NCBI RefSeq assembly: GCF_035277725.1
Contig: NZ_DATEJY010000153.1
Location: forward strand, 1 to 64,000
Source: Dyella_B sp035277725
Lineage (GTDB): Bacteria > Pseudomonadota > Gammaproteobacteria > Xanthomonadales > Rhodanobacteraceae
DNA length: 64,000 nucleotides
Reading direction: 5' to 3'
Shown here: positions 7,936-14,917 of the stretch, one piece after another
Position numbering within the stretch: the stretch's first letter is position 1
Layout: each line of letters begins with the position of its first letter
Notes under the pieces: model-generated
Seen by the model: only the letters and a program-made list of their open reading frames with translations
Database searches by the model: none
What the model was told of the DNA's origin: nothing
Position numbers and translations under genes: made by a program

Positions 7936-8958
7936 TTAGCGCGCTTGCAATGCACTGACCGTTGCAGCGTCTAGCTGGCCGGTGACCGGCAGGCCGTTGG
8001 CATGCTGGAACGTGCTGATCGCGTGGCTGGTTCCCGGGCCGGGCAGCCCGTCAACTTTACTGTTGTATAGCCCCAGCTCCGCCAGCTTGCGCTGTGCATC
8101 GGCAAGCGAATAGCTGCCATTGGCCCCGGCTCTGTTTGCGCCATCGACCGCCAATACTCCACCCGTGCCCAAGCCTCCGGCAACACGCTGCGGTGCATAG
8201 TTGCGGACTGATTGCACCATCTGGTTGTAGGCATTCAGAAAAGCTGCTGCGATTACTTTGCCTTCAGGCGTCTGGCTATAAGCCCCCATGTTTGCGCCGC
8301 CTGTTCCAAACTGACTTAGCAAGGCACTTCCGGCGAAGTCGATGTTCTTGGCGCTGCCCTGCGCTGCCGCAACCTGCACACCTGAGCGCGTATCCGTCAG
8401 CATCATGGTGGTGGATGCCTCACTGTTCTTCATCGAGCCCGCGACAGCACCAAGGATCGCGCCATAGCTGCCGCCAATAGCGGAGAGAGCGCCCTGTGCG
8501 CCACCGGTATGCTCCGAAAATTGGATGGAAGGCGTAACGATATAATCCGCCGCGACTATCTGGCCACGTCCCATAGTGCTTGAACCGCGCAACTCGCCTG
8601 ACGCAGCCAGGCCGCGTTCGCCCATCATCGAATCCATCGCTCGGCCCCGGTCGACAACGACGAAGCAGTTGCTCTGTTGCACCATCAAGCGAATCAGTGG
8701 AATCGTAGATGGCAATTTGTATTGCTGGGTAAGTACCGCATACCAGGGATCGTTGACGTTTTCTTCCACGGCCAGCGTGCCGAGCGGACGCGGGCAGTGT
8801 TCCAGCGTGCTCGCCGACCCAGTGCTGGCAGACCCCGCTGCCGAACCGCCAACGGGATCCTTGCCTCCCCCTACTTGCATTTGAGCGCACCCCGCCAATA
8901 GCGCTGTGCCGAAAATGGCAAGCGTTTTAACACCGCCCTTTAATTGATAGCTTTGCAT
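7936..8958 (-). CDS. Lipoprotein with CsgG/HfaB-like domain and C-terminal peptidoglycan-binding domain
   Basis: The 340-residue protein has a lipoprotein signal (lipobox LLAGC, Cys about residue 24). The middle part (about 65-260: FVVVDRGRAMDSMMGER, ADYIVTPSIQFSE, MMLTDTRSGVQVAAAQGSA) resembles the CsgG/HfaB family of outer-membrane assembly lipoproteins. The last 60 residues (LADAQRKLAELGLYNSKVDG, then STFQHANGLPVTGQLD) form a PG_binding_1 repeat that holds murein. Such proteins may anchor or secrete surface material. It faces away from the VOC genes and lies downstream of the secretion locus on the same strand, separated by a degraded region. Confidence 0.75.
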   Translation of the reverse strand: MQSYQLKGGVKTLAIFGTALLAGCAQMQVGGGKDPVGGSAAGSASTGSASTLEHCPRPLGTLAVEENVNDPWYAVLTQQYKLPSTIPLIRLMVQQSNCFVVVDRGRAMDSMMGERGLAASGELRGSSTMGRGQIVAADYIVTPSIQFSEHTGGAQGALSAIGGSYGAILGAVAGSMKNSEASTTMMLTDTRSGVQVAAAQGSAKNIDFAGSALLSQFGTGGANMGAYSQTPEGKVIAAAFLNAYNQMVQSVRNYAPQRVAGGLGTGGVLAVDGANRAGANGSYSLADAQRKLAELGLYNSKVDGLPGPGTSHAISTFQHANGLPVTGQLDAATVSALQAR

Positions 8959-9355
8959 GACAGCTCCATTGTTTTGCTTGGCAAAAGAGCGCTCGCACGG
9001 TTCTTCTTGTATCGTGCATCGCTCGAAATCGGCCCCTGGCTTAACTATCCAATCTGATGCGATTCGGATACAGGTGGTGTATGCCGATAAATGTGTAGTG
9101 AAAGTCTTTAATAGCCGGGGTGATAGTCGTTTGCATCACCTGACCGGTTATGGCTAATTTCGGCGTTTGGCCGCGTTGCGCTTTGGGGGGCTATTTGCCC
9201 GCGCCACGGGAACAAGCGGCTACTTTGGTGGAGAGTGTTCGCTATTTACCGTACGAGCGCGTTATCAGGGGTTTTGCTGGTGATAAGCGGGCGCTTGCGC
9301 TAGGTAATTACCAAAGAAACGCCTTAGCCATGGCCGCGTGCATAGATGTTCCTGC
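8959..9355. other. Intergenic stretch without a convincing gene
   Basis: This region upstream of the CsgG-like lipoprotein gene is AT-richer than its surroundings, at least up to about 9150. A plus-strand open frame of 135 codons starting at 9150 has no family resemblance, low-quality composition and no convincing ribosome site. The likely content is the lipoprotein promoter plus decayed DNA at the end of the secretion locus. Confidence 0.5.
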
Positions 9356-9628
9356 TTATTTGGCTAGACGTGAACGATACTGTGCAGGCTGCGTCAGCTC
9401 TTGCTGGCGTGGTTGTTGCCGTTGCTGTTCTCGCTGCAATGCTTCGGCTTGGTGTTTCTGCATGGCTTGCAAAAACGATTCGCCGCCGCCGAGTGGCGGC
9501 ACCCAAATAACCAACACCGTCAGCAATAGCCCAATACCACTTTGTTGCATCTTTTGACTGGTGATGCCTTCGGTTGATGCTGTGGAATTCAGCGAGCTAT
9601 TGCAGGATGTATCGTTCGCGATAGGCAT
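9356..9628 (-). pseudogene. Chimeric remnant: VirB6 C-terminal piece joined to an XVIPCD effector tail
   Basis: The 90-residue frame contains TEGITSQKMQQSGIGLLLTV followed by LVIWVPP. It lines up with TEGLTSQAMQQGGIGLLLTV followed by LIISVPP in the intact VirB6 at 12932-14044. Directly afterwards it switches to ESFLQAMQKHQAEALQREQQ, which matches ESLAQATQHRLAEERQREQQ at the end of the effector at 10332-11834. The DNA of the two tails is also alike, sharing GTTGCTGTTCTCGCTGC on the plus strand. It looks like a recombination scar rather than a working gene, although the frame is open and might be expressed as a small protein. Confidence 0.7.
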
Positions 9629-9633
9629 ACGAA

Positions 9634-9963
9634 TCAGTGCTTGAGCGGCACCATGTCAGGTAGAACCTCGCCAGTCCATAGGCCGCTACTGATTGCCATG
9701 GCACAGATCGTTTGGTACTGGCTCAAAGCGAGAGAATCGTTTGTCGTCCATGAGCGGCCGTATTTATTCGGTGGATCGCACGCACCGGTATATGTCCAGG
9801 CGGCACCACCTGTGTAAGGGGGTAATGGTTTCCAGCATGGATCAGGAACGGCTTGGCCCTGCGTGCAGAAAACGAAGGGATCACCGGCGCGGAAGCTAAT
9901 GTCCTGCGTGGGTACAGTGGTGGTAAAAAGCAGGGCCGCTACGAATATCCATATGCATTTCAC
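9634..9963 (-). CDS. Small exported protein of unknown function
   Basis: A 109-residue protein with a probable signal peptide (MKCIWIFVAALLFTTTVPTQ) and a mature part containing four cysteines (FVFCTQGQAVPDPCW, TGACDPPNKYG, QTICAMAI) and several prolines, as expected of a disulfide-bonded periplasmic protein. It sits between two pieces of a broken virB6 copy and overlaps the upstream piece by four bases (ATGA), so it was probably part of the secretion operon. It could be an orphan immunity protein or a secretion accessory. No family is recognised. Confidence 0.55.
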   Translation of the reverse strand: MKCIWIFVAALLFTTTVPTQDISFRAGDPFVFCTQGQAVPDPCWKPLPPYTGGAAWTYTGACDPPNKYGRSWTTNDSLALSQYQTICAMAISSGLWTGEVLPDMVPLKH

Positions 9964-10325
9964 GTCGGCCTCCTTTGATGCCCTTGACGACGCCCTTCTT
10001 TGACTGTGGTCGGATCATTGAGGGCCAGCTGCCCTGAATCGATTGCTGAGTAGGCGAGGTTCTCGTCGATGTTGCTGACCATCGAGGCGTCCGAGCCTTT
10101 GACTAGGAGGTTAATGGTATTGCTCATATCCGTGGTGATGAGGTCGCGCATATCGCCATTGACCAGCGGACCGTGCTGGTAAGCATGACGATCAAGCCGA
10201 TCAAGCCGAGGTTGGTGACAAACACCATAGCTGGTTCGCGGGGATTGGCCGGTGACGAGACGGTAGCTGCCTGCATTGGGACGAGGCGAGCCCAGAGCCT
10301 TATCCGTGGCGATACATATCCACAT
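9960..10325 (-). pseudogene. Frameshifted remnant of a second virB6 (N-terminal and central part)
   Basis: The frame holds SYRLVTGQSPR, matching GYRLLTGQSRE in VirB6. The match then continues in another frame as REPAMVFVTNLGLIGLIVML (membrane segment), and returns to the first frame as NIDENLAYSAI, matching DVDKNLAYTQV. At least two frameshifts break it, and the region before GYR is missing. Together with the piece at 9356-9628 it represents a decayed duplicate of virB6, located right after the effector stop. Confidence 0.7.
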
Positions 10326-10331
10326 GGTGGT

Positions 10332-11834
10332 TTACATTGCCGGAGCAGAACGGAGCGGTGTGGACTGCAATGGTTGCAGCTGTTGCTGTTCTCGCTGCCG
10401 CTCTTCGGCCAGTCGGTGCTGTGTTGCCTGTGCGAGCGACTCGCTGCTCTGCGTCAGCGGAGTATTCAAAGCTGTCGCCACGTCCACCTGAGCGGACCAG
10501 GGTGTATGGCCCCATAAGTCGTGCATGGCCCGGTCATCCAGCGCATAGGCGGTGGCAGCATCTTTGCTGAGGGAGACACGATCGATGTGCACAACTCCTG
10601 CTTGGACGGCAGCGGCGGCGAGGGCACCGGCAAGACAGGCGTCGCGCTCGTAAGAAGGGTTGACGTCCTGTTTGGCGTTGAGTTGCTGCACGGCAGCCAT
10701 GCCCTGTTGGAACAGCGTGTGGCCAGGGTGGCTAGGATCGTCCAGCAGAACGGGTGCAATAGATGCCTTGGCTGCAGATAGTTTGGAATCATGCCGTTCG
10801 CTAAGCGCGCTGAACGACTGCACCAAATGGTCAACGCTTTCGTTCATCGCTTGCGTGCTGCGCGCTATGGCATCGTGCGCCTGGTCGTACGTCTTGCCGA
10901 CAAAGTGGCCGGCGTTCAGGGCCGCATCGCGTGCGGCATCGTACGTCTGAAGCAAGCGCGCCGCTGATTCCATGGCCATCATCTCGCCGGCCTCATAAGC
11001 AAATTGTTGGACTTCCTTTTGCACTTCCCATCGTGCGGAGACGATAGTGCGCGTGGTCAGCACGTCGTGGCGAAAGCGATCGACCGTCGCGTGATGGGCG
11101 CGATAACGGGCGGTGTTTTCCGGATCGAACGCCGAATGGCCTTGGGCATCTGGTATGAAGTTGGCAATACCGTGGGCACTCGGGTCGATCGCGCCAATCA
11201 CGTTGCGTAACCCTGCGCCGTCATCGCGGTAGTGCGCGTGAGAAAGGCGGTCGATGTCTTGCGATGTGGCATAGATACGCACTTCGCCAAAATGTTTACT
11301 GGCGGCGCTGACCACATCGGTAGCGCGAACATGGTTGATCACCTGATTGCCGCCTTCAGGTACACCGTGCAACAGACCAGCGGCGCCGTAGGCGTTGAAG
11401 GTTTCGCCTTGGAGGTGAAATTTGTAGGCCGTAAGTTCGGCCAGCGTGCCGCCGAGGGAGTGGCCAGTGATGGTGATGTGGAGCGGTTTACCATCGCGCG
11501 CACCAGCCTGTTTGGCAAGTTCGATGGCGTGTTGGGTAAACGCTTCGGCCTCCGGAGCTTGCACGTTAAGGCCGCTGGACACCATGCCGCCATCGACAAT
11601 AACGCCATCCTTGATCGGCTCGCGGCCGAACTCTGTGCCGCGATGGGCAATGATCACTTCGCCGGTGTCTATGCGACGGTAGACCGTGCCTTGGTAGCCG
11701 GTGATGGAGTTGGTCTTGGTGTCGAGGATTTTGTAATCGACGCCGCCAATGACGACGGTTTTATCCTTGTCATGTGGTCGATCAATATAGGAATCCTGGG
11801 CGAGCAGAGCATATTCAGAGCTTCCAATACTCAT
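10332..11834 (-). CDS. Putative T4SS effector: class 3 lipase domain with C-terminal XVIPCD
   Basis: The 500-residue protein has an N-terminal lipase_3-type alpha/beta hydrolase domain (about 1-260). The nucleophile elbow is ITGHSLGGT with Ser126, and Asp173 (ATDVVSAASK) and His221 (SAHGIANF) are likely triad partners. A helical linker follows. From about residue 366 the sequence fits the XVIPCD, the VirD4-binding secretion signal of Xanthomonadales antibacterial effectors: DDPSHPGHTLFQQ, VVHIDRVSLSKDAATAYAL and a Gln-rich tail. There is no signal peptide, as expected for a T4SS substrate. Its start overlaps the stop of the preceding lipoprotein gene by four bases (ATGA). Function (phospholipase delivered into rival bacteria) is inferred. 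Confidence 0.85.
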   Translation of the reverse strand: MSIGSSEYALLAQDSYIDRPHDKDKTVVIGGVDYKILDTKTNSITGYQGTVYRRIDTGEVIIAHRGTEFGREPIKDGVIVDGGMVSSGLNVQAPEAEAFTQHAIELAKQAGARDGKPLHITITGHSLGGTLAELTAYKFHLQGETFNAYGAAGLLHGVPEGGNQVINHVRATDVVSAASKHFGEVRIYATSQDIDRLSHAHYRDDGAGLRNVIGAIDPSAHGIANFIPDAQGHSAFDPENTARYRAHHATVDRFRHDVLTTRTIVSARWEVQKEVQQFAYEAGEMMAMESAARLLQTYDAARDAALNAGHFVGKTYDQAHDAIARSTQAMNESVDHLVQSFSALSERHDSKLSAAKASIAPVLLDDPSHPGHTLFQQGMAAVQQLNAKQDVNPSYERDACLAGALAAAAVQAGVVHIDRVSLSKDAATAYALDDRAMHDLWGHTPWSAQVDVATALNTPLTQSSESLAQATQHRLAEERQREQQQLQPLQSTPLRSAPAM

Positions 11835-12427
11835 TCAAAACGTTCCTTGACTGCGAGTGTGGCAGTGAAATAGCGCTCGGGATATTTGTGCTTGAATTCA
11901 TCAGTGGGTAGCAACCCTATTTCATGGCTGCCCGCTACTGGGTGGAAGTAGGCTTCCTTCCAGAGGTATTCCGTGGATGGCTCTTGCATCAACAATTCGC
12001 TCAGCGTGATGGATGTTGTGAAGGTGACTTGTTTGTATGACAAGGCTGCGCTGACCGAATTGACGCTCCAATGGCACATGCCAAAACCGTAATAATCCTC
12101 GTCTTGTAAAAGATCGAGATAGACAATCCCCTTGTATTCATTGTTGCTGAAACGAGAGAGCGAAAATGCCAGGTGCTGAGAAGGTGGCGTGCGATAGATA
12201 CCTGCGAATCTCTCAAATGGCGCACATTGCTCATTGGCGACCTCGTAGGACACATAGCCTTCAGCCGAATCGAACGGTCCCGGCGCATCCTTGATCGTCA
12301 AGGTGATCTCGTAGCGCATCTTGGGGTGCGGGTTGTGTTTGATGTCGGGTGTGTTCATGGAGGAGCCGCACGCATTAGTAATCAGGGCCAATGGCACTAA
12401 GAACAAAAAAGTGAAAGGGTATTTCAT
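11831..12427 (-). CDS. Putative periplasmic immunity lipoprotein (X-Tfi type) for the lipase effector
   Basis: The 198-residue protein starts at the ATG at 12427 (MKYPFTFLFLVPLALITNAC). It has a signal peptide and a cysteine near residue 20 as a probable, non-canonical lipid attachment site. The mature part is beta-rich with no enzyme motif. It sits immediately upstream of, and overlaps, the lipase effector, the arrangement known for X-T4SS immunity-effector pairs. A lipase acting in the periplasm would be neutralised there. The role rests on position and export signal, not on recognised homology. Confidence 0.65.
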   Translation of the reverse strand: MKYPFTFLFLVPLALITNACGSSMNTPDIKHNPHPKMRYEITLTIKDAPGPFDSAEGYVSYEVANEQCAPFERFAGIYRTPPSQHLAFSLSRFSNNEYKGIVYLDLLQDEDYYGFGMCHWSVNSVSAALSYKQVTFTTSITLSELLMQEPSTEYLWKEAYFHPVAGSHEIGLLPTDEFKHKYPERYFTATLAVKERFE

Positions 12428-12437
12428 TGACGCCTGA

Positions 12438-12929
12438 TTACCCGATTTGGGCGGGGAGGCTACAACTTGTAAAGATGGTGCGGCAGTCAGTGTCGCTTGC
12501 GACACAAATCTTCATGGCTTGCTCAGTAGCCTCCGTCAGGGTTGCTCCACTGTGAGAGACATGGATTTTTTTACCCGCAACTACAACTGCGCAGCCATTG
12601 GCGTATAAAGTTTCAATCTTGCAATTTTTGCCTTCTTTTGCTTGGCAGTCGGCAATGGCCGACTGCTCGGCTTGTCGTTTGCTCGGCTCATTGGTAGCCA
12701 CTCCGATGCGACCAACAGACCCAATCGCAATGGCGCCCCAGCGCGACTCCCATCGTGGGGATGGTGCTTGTGATGGTTGTTGGTAATAGCCTGATGGTAA
12801 GGGGCCGCACGAACTAATATCCGTGCCGCTATACGGAATCATGCCCGGTGGGCAGCCGCCCTCGGCATGTGCAAAGGAGTGAAACATCAATAAGCAAAGT
12901 AGAAGGGGCATCAAGACAAACAGTTTCAC
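12438..12929 (-). CDS. DUF4189 domain-containing exported protein
   Basis: The 163-residue protein has a signal peptide (about 1-22, ending AHA-EGG), a Pro/Gln/Ser-rich stretch, and a C-terminal DUF4189 domain (about 65-160: WGAIAIG, SKRQAEQSAIADCQAKEGKN, NGCAVVV) with paired cysteines. DUF4189 proteins are often encoded near Xanthomonadales T4SS effector genes; their job is not known. It starts 2 bases after virB6 and ends 10 bases before the immunity gene, so it is in the same transcript. Confidence 0.78.
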   Translation of the reverse strand: MKLFVLMPLLLCLLMFHSFAHAEGGCPPGMIPYSGTDISSCGPLPSGYYQQPSQAPSPRWESRWGAIAIGSVGRIGVATNEPSKRQAEQSAIADCQAKEGKNCKIETLYANGCAVVVAGKKIHVSHSGATLTEATEQAMKICVASDTDCRTIFTSCSLPAQIG

Positions 12930-12931
12930 GT

Positions 12932-14044
12932 CTACTCTCCATCACGAGGTTTGTGTTTCACTGCATCTTGGTTCGCAGTGTTGGATGTTTGAGCAAGGGT
13001 GCGTTGCGGGGGCGCTGTATGGGTGTCGAACGCACTGATGCCTTCGTTCTGGGCTCTTCCGGTGGATTGATTTGGCGCATATGTCAGCGGCATATACCCA
13101 CCCCCATACGACCCCACCGGCTGCCCCTGCGGCCCTGGCCGGCTCAACATCCCGCCACTAAACACCGAGAAGTGCATAAAACTCCCCATCGTCCCATTGA
13201 AAAACACCGCTGCCATCGGCGGCACCGAAATAATCAATACCGTAAGCAACAGTCCAATGCCGCCCTGCTGCATCGCCTGACTGGTCAAACCTTCGGTATT
13301 ATTGCCAAGAATCGAATTGATCACCTTGGATGCCCACAATGCCTCACTTATTTTTAGCGTGAGGCCCAGCACCATCGCGCAAACTGCGCTGAGCAAGGCC
13401 ATGGAGAATACTGTGCCCAGGCCGTAGAGCAGCCAACGGCGAAACAGCTCTTTGGTCTGTTCAAAAAGCAGGCAGAGAATGAACAAGGGGCCTAAGCCAA
13501 TGAACAGAGCTATCGCGAATTGGTAGAGCAACAGCATCGCACCTGCCGCCATGGGCGGGGAAGCGGTACCGAAAGTGGCGATGAGCAAGGAGCGGTTCTT
13601 CGCATCCTGCATCTCCTGGTCACCAGGCACGATCTGCACAGCATCGATGGTGCCCAAGGCCACTTGCGTGTAGGCGAGGTTCTTGTCGACGTCCTGCGCG
13701 GTGCTCTCATCGCCATTGCCGGTGAACAAACCGTGGACCTCTTTGTCCAGGCCGATGGTCAGCCAGTCATGCAGGTTGGTGCCCACCACGGACATGGTGG
13801 TGGCAGCGGAGACGATAACGGCGATGCGGGCCATGTTGAGGACCATGTGCATCAGTGGTTCGCGGGATTGGCCAGTGAGAAGTCGGTAGCCCTGAACGAT
13901 GATCCACAACGTGACGAGGGTCAGTGCGATGGCGCTGGCCCAGGTCATTGCGCGGGTCATCAAGTTCAGCCCGAACTGATTGATCTGCTGATTCAGGTAC
14001 TCATAGACCAGCGAGAAATAAATGTAATCGCCTATGTTGGGCAT
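12932..14044 (-). CDS. virB6: VirB6-like inner-membrane channel protein of the T4SS
   Basis: The 370-residue protein has about six hydrophobic segments (for example SAIALTLVTLWIIVQGYRLL and MLLLYQFAIALFIGLGPLFI) and the conserved LFEQTKELFRRWLLYGLGT stretch of TrbL/VirB6 proteins. VirB6 forms part of the inner-membrane platform through which substrate passes. The C-terminal 70 residues are polar, with Gly, Pro and Gln. It follows virB5 after 32 bases. A broken duplicate lies downstream at 9356-10325. Confidence 0.88.
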   Translation of the reverse strand: MPNIGDYIYFSLVYEYLNQQINQFGLNLMTRAMTWASAIALTLVTLWIIVQGYRLLTGQSREPLMHMVLNMARIAVIVSAATTMSVVGTNLHDWLTIGLDKEVHGLFTGNGDESTAQDVDKNLAYTQVALGTIDAVQIVPGDQEMQDAKNRSLLIATFGTASPPMAAGAMLLLYQFAIALFIGLGPLFILCLLFEQTKELFRRWLLYGLGTVFSMALLSAVCAMVLGLTLKISEALWASKVINSILGNNTEGLTSQAMQQGGIGLLLTVLIISVPPMAAVFFNGTMGSFMHFSVFSGGMLSRPGPQGQPVGSYGGGYMPLTYAPNQSTGRAQNEGISAFDTHTAPPQRTLAQTSNTANQDAVKHKPRDGE

Positions 14045-14076
14045 GTACTTGCTCCGTGGCCTATGTCGCCGGACAC

Positions 14077-14889
14077 CTAGTTACTGAGGGCGGCCTTGAG
14101 GGCAGTCGAGTTGATGATAGTGCCAAGCACGCTGGGGCTGCCTTGCATAGCGCGGCGCGAAAGGTTGGACTGAATCTGCTGCAACATCTGAACTTGGGCA
14201 TCGTTTTGCTGCATGTTGCTTTGCCATTGTTCGCGAGCCTGGGTCAGATTGCCTTGATAACGACCGATATCGTTGGTATTGGCATCCAGGTTGCCGGATG
14301 AGTTGTCTACTTTCGTGAAGCGCTCTTCTTGGATCTGTGTCAAATCGGAGCTGGCCCTGGCGACTGCTTGCAGGTAGTCGACAGTGTCGTTGTATTTCTT
14401 GTTCTTGGTCATAACGATCAGTCCGCACAATTGGCGCTGCTGCTTCACCACGTCGCCGCCCATCTGCGGAATGAACGATTGCAGTGCACTGGTAATATCG
14501 CCGGCTAATGATGTCGTAATGCCGGGGCAGGCATCGCTAACGCCGTAGTCATCAGGGATGTGCGTGAACTGGTTCTGCAGGGTGAAAAGCTGGAAGTTAA
14601 GACCCTGGAGCTTGACCAGTTGTTGCTGCCAGAACGCCGCTTGATCGGCGTAATGCTGCATGACGTCTTTGTAATGCTGAATCTGATCCATATAGTGTTG
14701 TGCCGTTTGGATCCAGCGAGATTCTTGTTGCGCATATTCCTCGATGGCCCTGGCCAAGCTCATGGGGTCGTTGACGATTTGTACACCCTGGGCCATGTTG
14801 GTAACGGTGGTGAGGCTGCCGGCCAATATCACAACAGCAACGGTAAGCTTTTTTCTGAGGCCAGTGCGGAGATAGTCTGGAGCTTTCAT
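14077..14889 (-). CDS. virB5: VirB5-like pilus-tip protein of the T4SS
   Basis: The 270-residue protein has a basic N-terminus, a hydrophobic export segment (LTVAVVILAGSLTTVTNMAQG) and a long helical, Gln-rich body (EYAQQESRWIQTAQHYMDQI) typical of VirB5/TrbJ proteins. VirB5 caps the pilus. Assignment depends partly on its place between virB4 and virB6. It is 28 bases after virB4. Confidence 0.82.
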   Translation of the reverse strand: MKAPDYLRTGLRKKLTVAVVILAGSLTTVTNMAQGVQIVNDPMSLARAIEEYAQQESRWIQTAQHYMDQIQHYKDVMQHYADQAAFWQQQLVKLQGLNFQLFTLQNQFTHIPDDYGVSDACPGITTSLAGDITSALQSFIPQMGGDVVKQQRQLCGLIVMTKNKKYNDTVDYLQAVARASSDLTQIQEERFTKVDNSSGNLDANTNDIGRYQGNLTQAREQWQSNMQQNDAQVQMLQQIQSNLSRRAMQGSPSVLGTIINSTALKAALSN

Positions 14890-14917
14890 TAAAGAAACCT
14901 GTGTGAGATGAATGCGC

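Noticed and set aside
9150..9557. Plus-strand open frame of 135 codons near the end of the secretion locus
   Set aside because: It overlaps the VirB6/effector-tail remnant on the other strand, and its own protein matches no family. Low confidence either way.
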